This document shows, in pieces, positions 25,613-32,946 of a DNA stretch of 64,000 nt. Within the stretch, counting starts at the first letter, position 1. Every line of letters begins with the position of its first letter. Source of the DNA: Pseudomonas zanjanensis (GTDB taxonomy: Bacteria; Pseudomonadota; Gammaproteobacteria; Pseudomonadales; Pseudomonadaceae); the NCBI RefSeq assembly GCF_014268745.2, contig NZ_JABWRB020000001.1:806001-870000 (forward strand), written 5' to 3'. The translations under genes and the position numbers were made by a program. The notes under the pieces are model-generated. The model was not told the origin of the DNA. It made no database searches and saw only the letters and a program-made list of their open reading frames with translations.

Positions 25613-27229
25613 TCAGAAACGGGCCACGCCAAAGCTGTTGGCTTGCAATGGCCGCTGTTCGGCCTCGTGACAGATGTCCAGCAGGTAGCCCAGCAATGTG
25701 CGGGTGTCACGCGGGTCGATGAGCCCGTCGTCCCACAGGCTGGCGCTGCCGTAGAGGGCGGTGGATTGGCTGTCGAGTTTCTGCGCGGTGGTGTGCTCGA
25801 GCAGGTCCAGCATCTTCGGGTCGGGACTCAGGCCGTTCTTGAGTTGCGTGGCCTCGGTGATCATCCGCAGGACCTTGCCGGCCTGGACGCCGCCCATCAC
25901 GGCGGTGTGGCTGTTGGGCCAGGCGAAGATGAAGCGCGGATCAAGCCCGCGGCCGCACATGGCGTAGTTGCCGGCGCCGTAGGAGCCGCCTACGACCACG
26001 GTCAGCTTGGGCACCCGGGCATTGGCCACGGCCTGGATCATCTTGGCGCCGTGCTTGATCACCCCTTGTCGCTCGGACTCGATGCCGACCATGAACCCGG
26101 TGGTGTTGTGCAAGAACAGCAATGGTGTGCGGCTCTGGTCGCACAGTTGGATGAACTGCGCGGCCTTGCTGGCGCCCTGGGGCGTGATTGGTCCGTTGTT
26201 GCCGATCAGGCCACAGGCATGGCCGCGAATGTGCAGGTGGCCGCAAATCGTCTGGACGTCGAATTCGCTTTTGAAAGCCAGGAAGTTCGAGCCGTCGGCG
26301 ATGCGGGCGATGATTTCCCGCACGTCATAGGGCTTCTTCGGGTCGTCGGGCACCAGGCCCAATAATTCGTCGGCGGGGTAGAGCGGCTCGGTCCAGGTTC
26401 GTTCGGGTTGTGGCGGCAGTTGTGCGTTCCAGGGCAGCAGGCTGAGGATTTCCCGGGCCAGGCGTACGCCGTCGGCGTCGTTCTCGGCCAGGTATTCGGC
26501 GGTGCCGGCCACCTGCGCGTGCATCAGCGCACCACCCAGTTCCTCCTCGCTGGCCACTTCGCCGGTCGCCGCCTTGAGCAACGGCGGCCCGGCGAGGAAC
26601 AACCGCGCCTTATCGCGCACCACCACCACGTAGTCCGACAAACCCGGCTGATAGGCCCCGCCGGCCGTGGCCGAGCCATGCACCACGGTGATCTGCGGCA
26701 GGCCCATGGCCGACATACGTGCCTGATTGGCGAAGCAGCGCGCGCCTTCGACGAAAATCTGCGCGGCGTAATTGAGATTGGCGCCGCCACTTTCGGCCAG
26801 GGTGATGACCGGCAGTTTGTTTTCCATGGCGATCTGTTGCAGGCGCAGGGTCTTGAGCAAGCCGCTGGGGGAAATCGTGCCGCCCTTGATCGCGCTGTTG
26901 TTGACCACCACCAGCACCCGCGTCCCGGACACGTAGCCGATCCCGGCGATCAGGCCGCCGCCGGCCTGGCTGCCATCCTTGTCGTCATGGAGTTTGTAGC
27001 CGGCCAGGCTCGCCAGCTCAAGAAATGGCGCGCCGGGATCCAGCAGCAGGTTCAGGCGTTGGCGCGGCAACAGTTGGCCGCGCCGCTCGAATTTGCCCTG
27101 GGCCTGGGCCGCTTTCTCCACCACGGCCTGTTCGAGCTGGCGCAGTTGTTCGACGCCGGCCCGCATCGCCGTGTAATGGCGTGCGAAGTCAGCGCTGTGG
27201 GGATCCAGGTGCGATTCGATGACCGGCAT
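25613..27229 (-). CDS. atuC: Acyl-CoA carboxylase beta subunit (carboxyltransferase), AtuC-like
   Basis: Carboxyltransferase of 538 residues. It has the two crotonase-like halves of the family: an N-terminal CoA-binding part with LTLAESGGANLNYAAQIF and GSATAGGAYQPGLSDY, and a C-terminal part with TGFMVGIESERQGVIKHG and GGSYGAGNYAMCGRGLDP. Moves CO2 from biotin to a branched unsaturated acyl-CoA; methylcrotonyl- and geranyl-CoA carboxylase beta subunits look alike. The AtuA partner supports geranyl-CoA-type chemistry. Separated from atuA by a REP pair, then followed closely by atuD. Confidence 0.75.
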   Translation of the reverse strand: MPVIESHLDPHSADFARHYTAMRAGVEQLRQLEQAVVEKAAQAQGKFERRGQLLPRQRLNLLLDPGAPFLELASLAGYKLHDDKDGSQAGGGLIAGIGYVSGTRVLVVVNNSAIKGGTISPSGLLKTLRLQQIAMENKLPVITLAESGGANLNYAAQIFVEGARCFANQARMSAMGLPQITVVHGSATAGGAYQPGLSDYVVVVRDKARLFLAGPPLLKAATGEVASEEELGGALMHAQVAGTAEYLAENDADGVRLAREILSLLPWNAQLPPQPERTWTEPLYPADELLGLVPDDPKKPYDVREIIARIADGSNFLAFKSEFDVQTICGHLHIRGHACGLIGNNGPITPQGASKAAQFIQLCDQSRTPLLFLHNTTGFMVGIESERQGVIKHGAKMIQAVANARVPKLTVVVGGSYGAGNYAMCGRGLDPRFIFAWPNSHTAVMGGVQAGKVLRMITEATQLKNGLSPDPKMLDLLEHTTAQKLDSQSTALYGSASLWDDGLIDPRDTRTLLGYLLDICHEAEQRPLQANSFGVARF

Positions 27230-27264
27230 GCAGCCTCCTCGTGTTGGAACGGATTAGCCGAACC

Positions 27265-27363
27265 CCTGTGGCGAGGGAGCTTGCTCCCGCTGGGTTGCGC
27301 AGCGACCCCGGCTTTTTTGCGATTGCTGCGCAATCGAGCGGGAGCAAGCTCCCTCGCCACAGG
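27265..27363. repeat. REPIN, GAGGGAGC-type, inside the atu-like cluster
   Basis: Inverted arms 27265-27300 and 27328-27363 with core GGCGAGGGAGCTTGCTCCCG and an extended GCGCA/TGCGC match. It occupies the 178-base gap between atuA and atuC. Confidence 0.85.
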
Positions 27364-27407
27364 TTTCACAGGTGCTGCGGATCGTTCATTTGCCATGGCG
27401 ACCGTCC

Positions 27408-29198
27408 TTAGCCGACCTGATCGGCAACGTGTTGCGGCACCGGTATCTGGATCTCCAGCAATTGCTGGGCGAACGCCTTGCCCTGGGGGTCGATGCGCAG
27501 GCTGGCGACACCGCCGCCACCGAGGGCGTTTTCCAGCAGGAAATTCAAACTATGGGTGCCCGGCAGGTACCAGCGTTCGACCCGGCCCAACCGCGGGTCG
27601 AGCACGTGGCTCATCCAGTCGACCATCGCCTCCGGCGTCAGCGCTTCGGCGATCCAGGGCAGGTATTCGGGCTCGCGGGCAATCACGCCAATGTTGCTGT
27701 GGTTGCCCTTGTCGCCAGAGCGCGCCACCGCCAGTTTGATCAGCGGCACGCTGGCGTCGGCCCGGCCCTGGGGCTTGGGCAGGTCCGGGGCGACCGGCAG
27801 GCCGGTGATGTCCAGCGGTTCGAGGGCGGGCAGGGGGCACGGGTGGCGCTGGCCGTCAAACTCGATGTCGAGCCGGCAAGTGGCTTTGTCGATCAGGAAC
27901 GAGAACAGGCGAATCAACGGCGACACCGTCGGCCGGCCACCGACCAGGCCGGTCAGTCCCGGTGCCATGCCGGTGGCGGCTTGGGCGATTTCCCTGGAAA
28001 ACAGCACCAACGGTTGTTTGTCCGGGTGTCGTACCGCCAGTTTGATGACCACCTCACGGCTGTCCCGGCGCTGGCCGTGTGGGCCGTAAGTGGCTTCGCT
28101 GCCCAGCAGTTCGATGTTCACTTCGCTGAAGGGCGCCCAGCCACGCTGGCGCAATAGCTGCGAGGTCTTGGCGAGGAGCGCCTGGCTGACCCGTTCAGCC
28201 TTGGCCACGGCATCGATGCCGGCGATCAGGCACGTGGCGGTGCAGCGCCAGCCGTCCAACCAGGTGGCGCAGACCTTGTACCGGTCGCTGGGCGGCAGGC
28301 CCTTGGCCCCGTGGACACGCACGGCGTGCTTGCCCTGCTGGGTCAACCTGACGTGGCTGAAATCACAGATCACGTCCGGCAGCAGGTAGCCCTGCGGGTC
28401 GCCGATTTCGTAGAGCAACTGCTCGCCGACGGTCAGCGGCGTGACCAGTCCACCGCTGCCTTCGGGCTTGGTGACGATAAATTGGCCGTCGGCGCTGGCT
28501 TCGACGATGGGGAAGCCAATGTGCTCGAAATCCGGCACTTGCTGCCAGTCGGTGAAATTGCCGCCGGTGCACTGGGCGCCGCACTCGATGAGATGCCCCG
28601 CCAACGCGGCCTGGGCCAATCTGTCGTAATCGTCCCAGGCCCAGCCGAACTCATGCACCAGGGCGGCGCTGACCACGGCGCTGTCCACCACCCGCCCGGT
28701 GATCACTACATCGGCGCCCAGGCGCAACGCTTCGACGATACCGGGCGCGCCGAGGTAGGCATTGATGGACACGCACGCGGGCGGCAGGGGCTCGCCGCTG
28801 GACATCTCGCGGATGCCTTGGGCGGCGAGCCGTTCGCCTTGCGGTTGCAGGTCATCGCCCAGCAGCACGGCGATTTTCAGTGGTACGCCGGCCTGATCGC
28901 AGGCAGCTTGCAAGGCCCTCGCGCAGGCCTGGGGATTGACTCCGCCGGCGTTGCTGATGACGCGGATCCGGTCGTCATGCAATCGCTTGAGCAGCGGGGC
29001 GAGGAGCTCGATGAAGTCCGTGGCATAGCCGCTCGACGGGTCCTTCAAGCGCGCTCCGGCCATGATCGACATCGTCACCTCGGCCAGATAGTCGAATACC
29101 AGGTAATCCAGCTTCCCGCCCTCGACCAGTTGCGCCGACGCGGTGCAGGTATCGCCCCAAAAGGCACTGGCGCAACCGATACGGATCGTTTTTGGCAT
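27408..29198 (-). CDS. atuA: Acyclic terpene utilisation protein AtuA (DUF1446)
   Basis: Protein of 596 residues, full length for the AtuA/DUF1446 family. Typical segments are IGCASAFWGDTCTASAQLV, NAGGVNPQACARAL, VVITGRVVDSAVV and the C-terminal LAVARSGDKGNHSNIGVIA, which belongs to the AtuA-like C-terminal domain. AtuA is required for growth of P. aeruginosa on citronellol and geraniol, but its biochemical step is not established. It is the first gene of the minus-strand cluster, transcribed away from the TetR gene across a shared operator region. Confidence 0.88.
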   Translation of the reverse strand: MPKTIRIGCASAFWGDTCTASAQLVEGGKLDYLVFDYLAEVTMSIMAGARLKDPSSGYATDFIELLAPLLKRLHDDRIRVISNAGGVNPQACARALQAACDQAGVPLKIAVLLGDDLQPQGERLAAQGIREMSSGEPLPPACVSINAYLGAPGIVEALRLGADVVITGRVVDSAVVSAALVHEFGWAWDDYDRLAQAALAGHLIECGAQCTGGNFTDWQQVPDFEHIGFPIVEASADGQFIVTKPEGSGGLVTPLTVGEQLLYEIGDPQGYLLPDVICDFSHVRLTQQGKHAVRVHGAKGLPPSDRYKVCATWLDGWRCTATCLIAGIDAVAKAERVSQALLAKTSQLLRQRGWAPFSEVNIELLGSEATYGPHGQRRDSREVVIKLAVRHPDKQPLVLFSREIAQAATGMAPGLTGLVGGRPTVSPLIRLFSFLIDKATCRLDIEFDGQRHPCPLPALEPLDITGLPVAPDLPKPQGRADASVPLIKLAVARSGDKGNHSNIGVIAREPEYLPWIAEALTPEAMVDWMSHVLDPRLGRVERWYLPGTHSLNFLLENALGGGGVASLRIDPQGKAFAQQLLEIQIPVPQHVADQVG

Positions 29199-29230
29199 GG
29201 CGTTCCCTCCGGCAAAGGTGGCTTGAGACT

Positions 29231-29291
29231 ACCAAGCAAGCGCTTGGTTTGTAAATGCTGCCTCTGACTTGGGGCCGAGCGCTTGCTTGGT
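29231..29291. promoter_or_regulatory. Paired inverted-repeat operator for the TetR/AtuR-like regulator
   Basis: A 13-base element ACCAAGCAAGCGC (29231-29243) recurs in inverted orientation as GCGCTTGCTTGGT (29279-29291). The first is part of the palindrome CCAAGCAAGCGCTTGG (29232-29247). The second lies in CCGAGCGCTTGCTTGG (29275-29290), which matches at 15 of 16 positions. AtuR of P. aeruginosa is reported to bind two 13-base inverted repeats before atuA. The layout here is the same, between atuA and the divergent regulator. Confidence 0.75.
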
Positions 29292-29378
29292 TGCCTCGCT
29301 CGGCTTAAATTGCCCGCGCCACCGATGGTTTGACGGGCAATGGCGGCGCGTTGGTTGATCGACTGTAGGAGAGAATGG

Positions 29379-30002
29379 GTGGACGAGCAAAAAGCCTTGG
29401 ACGTGATGCGTGAGCTGGTCGACAGCGGGCAACTGACCGACCCGGACAGTGCTCGCGGCAAACTGCTCCAGACCGCCGCCCACCTGTTTCGCAACAAGGG
29501 CTTCGAGCGCACCACGGTGCGCGACCTGGCCAGTGCCGTGGGCATCCAGTCGGGCAGCATCTTTCACCATTTCAAGAGCAAGGATGAAATCCTGCGGGCG
29601 GTGATGGAAGAAACCATCCGCTACAACACGGCGCTGATGCGCGCCGCCCTGGCCGAGGCCGACAGCGTACGCGGGCGGGTGCTGGCGCTGATCCGCTGCG
29701 AATTGCAATCGATCATGGGCGGCACGGGCGAGGCCATGGCCGTGCTGGTCTACGAATGGCGTTCGCTTTCGGATGACGGACAGCGGCAGGTACTGGCCCT
29801 GCGTGACATTTATGAAGACTTGTGGCTGGAGGTTCTGGGCCAAGCCAAGGAGGCCGGGTATATTCGCGGGGACGTGTCCATTACTCGACGGTTCCTCACG
29901 GGGGCGTTGTCCTGGACCACCACCTGGTTTCGCGCCGAAGGCAACTTGAGTCTCGATGAACTGGCCGAGCAGGCCCTGATCCTGGTGCTTGAAGAAAAAT
30001 AA
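29379..30002 (+). CDS. atuR: TetR-family repressor, AtuR-like
   Basis: TetR-type regulator of 207 residues. The N-terminal helix-turn-helix is LLQTAAHLFRNKGFERTTVRDLASA, ending in the typical GSIFHHFKSKDEIL. The C-terminal ligand-binding domain (about 75-205) is not diagnostic. GTG 29379 with AGGAGA upstream was chosen; an upstream frame opening at 29340 has no ribosome site. Probably represses the divergent atu-like genes, and likely itself, through the paired operator and releases on binding an acyl-CoA. That ligand is an inference from AtuR and related regulators. Confidence 0.82.
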   Translation: MDEQKALDVMRELVDSGQLTDPDSARGKLLQTAAHLFRNKGFERTTVRDLASAVGIQSGSIFHHFKSKDEILRAVMEETIRYNTALMRAALAEADSVRGRVLALIRCELQSIMGGTGEAMAVLVYEWRSLSDDGQRQVLALRDIYEDLWLEVLGQAKEAGYIRGDVSITRRFLTGALSWTTTWFRAEGNLSLDELAEQALILVLEEK

Positions 30003-30036
30003 TAATCGAACGGTGCTTTGAAGGGCCGTGTGGCTG

Positions 30037-30060
30037 GCTAAGCGGCTGAAACCGCCTAGC
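30037..30060 (+). terminator. Weak hairpin after the TetR gene
   Basis: GCTAAGCGG pairs with CCGCCTAGC over 8 of 9 positions, with a 6-base loop and a short T-containing tail (TTGATT). It lies 34 bases after the TetR stop and before the next gene. Possibly an attenuating terminator, not a strong one. Confidence 0.35.
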
Positions 30061-30098
30061 TTGATTGTAGTGACGGGACTTTTGGGGAGTGGGTTATC

Positions 30099-30896
30099 TT
30101 GACGTTTTCGCCGATGGGGATGACCTCGCGTGTGCTACTGGCTGCTTTGGCCGCTTTCCTGGCGTTGCCGATCGAGGCGGCGCAACAGGTGCGGATCGGC
30201 GCGGCGCATTTTCCGCCCTATACCGTTCGTCCCGAGAACGGCGCCGACACCGGCCTGCTGCCGCAGATGGTGGAGGCTCTGAACCAGTCGCAAAGCGACT
30301 ATCAATTCGTACTGGTGCCGACGTCGATCCCGCGCCGCTTCAATGATTTCAAGCAAGGCCGGGTCGACATGGCGATTTTCGAGAACCCCGAATGGGGTTG
30401 GCAGGATGTGCCACACACTGCCGTGGACATGGGCCTGGAGGATGCGGAGGTCTTCGTCGCCCAGCGCCAGCCGGATCGCCAGCAAAGTTATTTCGCCGAC
30501 CTCAGGGGCAAGCGCCTGGCGTTGTTCAGCGGTTACCACTACGCCTTTGCCGAATTCAACGCCGACCCCAAGTTCCTCGCCGGCCAATACAACGCCACGC
30601 TGACGTATTCCCATGACAGCAACCTGCTGATGGTGTTGCGCGGGCGGGCGGATATCGCCCTGGTGACCCGTTCGTACCTCAACGATTACGTGTTGCGCAA
30701 CCCGGAAGTCGGCCCGCAATTGCTGGTGTCCGAACGCATCGATCAGGTTTACCACCATTACGCGTTGCTCCGCCCGCAAGCGCCCATTTCCAGTGAAGCG
30801 TTCGCACAGTTGCTGCAAAAGCTGCGAGACAACGGTCAACTGCTGAAGATTTTCCAGCCGTACCAGATCCAGCTGGTGCCCACGCATTCCCATTGA
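30099..30896 (+). CDS. Periplasmic solute-binding protein (SBP_bac_3 type)
   Basis: Secreted binding protein of about 265 residues. A signal peptide (VLLAALAAFLALPIEAA) precedes a family-3 solute-binding fold: VRIGAAHFPPYTV, GRVDMAIFENPEWG and LRGRADIALVTRSYLNDY. There is no permease or ATPase gene beside it, so it is an orphan binding protein that may serve a remote transporter or a sensor. TTG 30099 has GGGGAG with 9-base spacing; ATG 30114 or 30120 are alternatives that still leave a signal peptide. The ligand cannot be read from sequence. Confidence 0.8.
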   Translation: MTFSPMGMTSRVLLAALAAFLALPIEAAQQVRIGAAHFPPYTVRPENGADTGLLPQMVEALNQSQSDYQFVLVPTSIPRRFNDFKQGRVDMAIFENPEWGWQDVPHTAVDMGLEDAEVFVAQRQPDRQQSYFADLRGKRLALFSGYHYAFAEFNADPKFLAGQYNATLTYSHDSNLLMVLRGRADIALVTRSYLNDYVLRNPEVGPQLLVSERIDQVYHHYALLRPQAPISSEAFAQLLQKLRDNGQLLKIFQPYQIQLVPTHSH

Positions 30897-30905
30897 CGGT
30901 GACAC

Positions 30906-30929
30906 TAAATTTCCCTTCCCGGCTCACGT
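30906..30929 (+). promoter_or_regulatory. PvdS iron-starvation promoter (IS box)
   Basis: TAAAT at 30906-30910, 16 bases, then CGT at 30927-30929: an exact match to the PvdS-dependent consensus TAAAT-N16/17-CGT. It starts 61 bases before the acetyltransferase start and thus assigns that gene to the pyoverdine regulon. Confidence 0.82.
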
Positions 30930-30966
30930 CCCACGTTGACTACCGACGAATACGCGAGCCGCTCTT

Positions 30967-31980
30967 ATGTCCAACCTCAACCAGCCGACGACGCTGCCCT
31001 TGCCCGGTGGTCGTCGCCTCGGCGCCGATGAAACCGAACGCCACCTGAGCCTGATGCTCGAGGGCGCGCCGCTGATCCGGCTGCGCCTGGTGCGCGGTCC
31101 CGAGTTGCATGTGCATTTACAGGAAATCAACGACCGTCCGATGGGCCCGGCGTTGTGGGCGGCCTGCTATTGGCTGTTCGCCCGCGATCCCGAGTGTCAG
31201 CGCCTGACCTGGCACCTCGACGAGCGCCCTGGTGAAGCCTTGCTCAGCGGTTTACTGACGGGCACCGAACGTGCCGGTGAATACCGCTGCGAGCGCACAC
31301 TGTTCTGGCAATTGCCGCAGCCGTGGCTGGGGGAGTCGTTCAGCGGCAGTTACCCGCAACAGATGGTCATCACCGATGGTCGTCGCCATCCACGCCGGCC
31401 GACGAAACCGCGCGGCGAGGTGTACCGGCGTTTCGATGCGCGGCTGGGGGCCTGGGTGTCCTTGCGCACCCTGGAAGTCGAGCAGGACCTGGAACGTTTC
31501 AACCGCTGGCAGAACAGCCCGCGGGTGGCGAGTTTCTGGCAGGAAGAGGGCAGCCTGGAACAGCATCGCGAGTACCTGGGCAAGCTGCAGGCCGATCCGC
31601 GGGTCTTGACCCTGATCGGTTGCTTCGATGATCAGCCGTTCGCTTACTTCGAAGCCTATTGGGCCAAGGAAGATCGGATCGCGCCGTTCTATGAGGCCGA
31701 CCACTATGACCGCGGCATCCATATGCTGGTGGGCGAAGAGCAGCACCGCGGGCCGCACAAGGTGGCGAGCTGGCTATCGGCGCTGGTGCACTACCTGTTC
31801 CTGGACGACCCGCGCACCCAGCGCGTGGTCGCCGAGCCCCGGGCCGACAATGCGCGGATGATCGGGCACTTGCATAACCAGTGCTTTCATTGCGAGAAGG
31901 AATTCGATTTTCCCCACAAGCGCGCGGCGCTGATGATCCTGGGACGTGAGCGGTTCTTTGATCGGTGTGGGTTGATGTGA
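30967..31980 (+). CDS. Siderophore-type N-acetyltransferase (IucB/RhbD-like)
   Basis: GNAT-family protein of 337 residues. A divergent N-terminal half (1-150) is followed by an acetyltransferase domain of the siderophore kind (about 160-330) with VEQDLERFNRWQNSPRVASFW, YFEAYWAKEDRIAPFYEA, DRGIHMLVGEEQHRGPHKV and VAEPRADNARMIGHL. Relatives acetylate N-hydroxy-lysine or N5-hydroxyornithine. With its PvdS box and its place beside pvdS and pvdL, it is a good candidate for the PvdYII-type acetylase that makes N5-acetyl-N5-hydroxyornithine for pyoverdine. That substrate is inferred. Followed by a REP pair, then convergent pvdS. Confidence 0.8.
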   Translation: MSNLNQPTTLPLPGGRRLGADETERHLSLMLEGAPLIRLRLVRGPELHVHLQEINDRPMGPALWAACYWLFARDPECQRLTWHLDERPGEALLSGLLTGTERAGEYRCERTLFWQLPQPWLGESFSGSYPQQMVITDGRRHPRRPTKPRGEVYRRFDARLGAWVSLRTLEVEQDLERFNRWQNSPRVASFWQEEGSLEQHREYLGKLQADPRVLTLIGCFDDQPFAYFEAYWAKEDRIAPFYEADHYDRGIHMLVGEEQHRGPHKVASWLSALVHYLFLDDPRTQRVVAEPRADNARMIGHLHNQCFHCEKEFDFPHKRAALMILGRERFFDRCGLM

Positions 31981-32001
31981 GGTTTGGCGACAGGTGAACT
32001 T

Positions 32002-32092
32002 CTGTGGGAGCGGGCTTGCTCGCGAATGGGGCCTGACAGTCGACATCAATGGTGACTGGTCCGCCCCTTTCGCGAGCAAGCCCGCTCCCACA
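32002..32092. repeat. REPIN, GCGGGC-type
   Basis: Inverted arms 32002-32031 and 32063-32092, core GGGAGCGGGCTTGCTCGCGA, between the convergent acetyltransferase and pvdS genes. Confidence 0.88.
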
Positions 32093-32116
32093 GGTGCCTC
32101 GGTGAACCAGTAAGCA

Positions 32117-32665
32117 TTACCGCCGGGCGAAGGTATCCCCGCGAACCCCCGACACCTTGCGGCAATGCACCAGCGCGTCGCGGATCATGAAGTTCACCAG
32201 GGTCGGCGAGACGCCCAGTTCCTTGGCGATGTCCTTCTGCGGCACGCCGTGCAGCCGGTACATCTCGAAGGCATAGCGGGTGCGGCTGGGCAGTTCGGTC
32301 AGCGCGTCGGCGATGTGCTCCAACGTGGAGAAGTTGATATGGGAGGTTTCTGGCGAAGCACCTTGGATCACCACGTTCAGCCCTTCCTCTTCCGGCCCCG
32401 AGTATCGCTGTTCCAGCGCCTGCTTGCGGTAGTGGTCGATCGCCAGGTTGCGCACGATCTGAAACAGATAACTGAGCTGCGCCTTGAACGAGGAGGTGAT
32501 TTGTGGCGCCGATTGCAGCCGGAAAAAAGCGTCCTGCACCACATCTTCCGCGCGGGACCGACAGCCGGTAATGCGCGCCGCGATCTTGACCAGGATCAGT
32601 CGGTTATCGACGAACGCCTGGAGTAACGGTGAGTCGCACCTGCTTGTGGATACTTGTTCCGTCAT
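32117..32665 (-). CDS. pvdS: Iron-starvation sigma factor PvdS
   Basis: ECF sigma factor of 182 residues (P. aeruginosa PvdS is about 187). Region 2 shows RSRAEDVVQDAFFRLQSAP and SYLFQIVRNLAIDHYRKQ. Region 4 shows LPSRTRYAFEMYRLHGVPQKDIAKELGVSP, as in PvdS. ATG 32665 has AAGGTG upstream; a GTG three codons earlier lies inside that ribosome site. Directs polymerase to IS boxes of pyoverdine genes, of which four are in this window. Transcribed from a sigma-70 promoter overlapped by a Fur box and divergent from pvdL. No anti-sigma gene (fpvR) is in the window. Confidence 0.95.
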   Translation of the reverse strand: MTEQVSTSRCDSPLLQAFVDNRLILVKIAARITGCRSRAEDVVQDAFFRLQSAPQITSSFKAQLSYLFQIVRNLAIDHYRKQALEQRYSGPEEEGLNVVIQGASPETSHINFSTLEHIADALTELPSRTRYAFEMYRLHGVPQKDIAKELGVSPTLVNFMIRDALVHCRKVSGVRGDTFARR

Positions 32666-32734
32666 GGAATTCACCTTGCTGCAAAAAGTTAGCGGGACGT
32701 CCGGATGCCGGACCCGTCCTACACATCGAGCGCC

Positions 32735-32763
32735 AAATTAGGCTTAATGATAATGATTGTCAA
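32735..32763 (-). promoter_or_regulatory. Sigma-70 promoter of pvdS
   Basis: On the minus strand a perfect -35 TTGACA (32758-32763), a 17-base spacer and a -10 TAATTT (32735-32740). About 65 bases separate it from the pvdS start. The Fur box lies across the spacer. Confidence 0.75.
32743..32761. promoter_or_regulatory. Fur box
   Basis: CTTAATGATAATGATTGTC matches the 19-base Fur consensus at 15 positions. It covers the -35/-10 spacer of the pvdS promoter, so iron-loaded Fur would block pvdS directly, as known in P. aeruginosa. Confidence 0.8.
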
Positions 32764-32877
32764 TTGAGAAGAAGAATTATTGATGCAATAAAATCCAGCC
32801 TCGGCACCGCGACCCATTGCCGCGGCGCCTGGCTGCCGGATGCTTCGCGGCAGGCCTTGGTGAGTCAGTTGCCCGAC

Positions 32878-32901
32878 TAATTATTTGCCGCCGCTATCCG
32901 T
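32878..32901 (+). promoter_or_regulatory. PvdS IS box of pvdL
   Basis: TAATT (32878-32882), 16 bases, CGT (32899-32901). It differs from the consensus TAAAT by one base and equals the box before the mbtH-like gene in its -35 part. It lies 46 bases before the pvdL ATG. A weaker TAAAA-N16-CGA match at 32789 is less likely. Confidence 0.72.
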
Positions 32902-32946
32902 TCCATGGGGGACAACTTGCAAGCCGAATTCAGGCAGGAACCCCCC

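Noticed and set aside
22303..27229. liu (leucine) cluster assignment for the carboxylase and dehydrogenase genes
   Set aside because: Regulator is TetR- not MerR-type, there is an AtuA gene, and the hydratase and lyase of a liu cluster are absent; still the main alternative.
24311..27363. REP arms as CRISPR repeats or as transposon ends
   Set aside because: Repeats are in single inverted pairs with no spacers, no cas genes and no transposase open frame.
32789..32812. TAAAA-N16-CGA as the pvdL IS box
   Set aside because: Two mismatches, whereas TAATT-N16-CGT at 32878 has one and is closer to the start.
32629..32880. Small plus-strand gene between pvdS and pvdL
   Set aside because: No ribosome site or motif; the interval is explained by promoter, Fur box and IS box.
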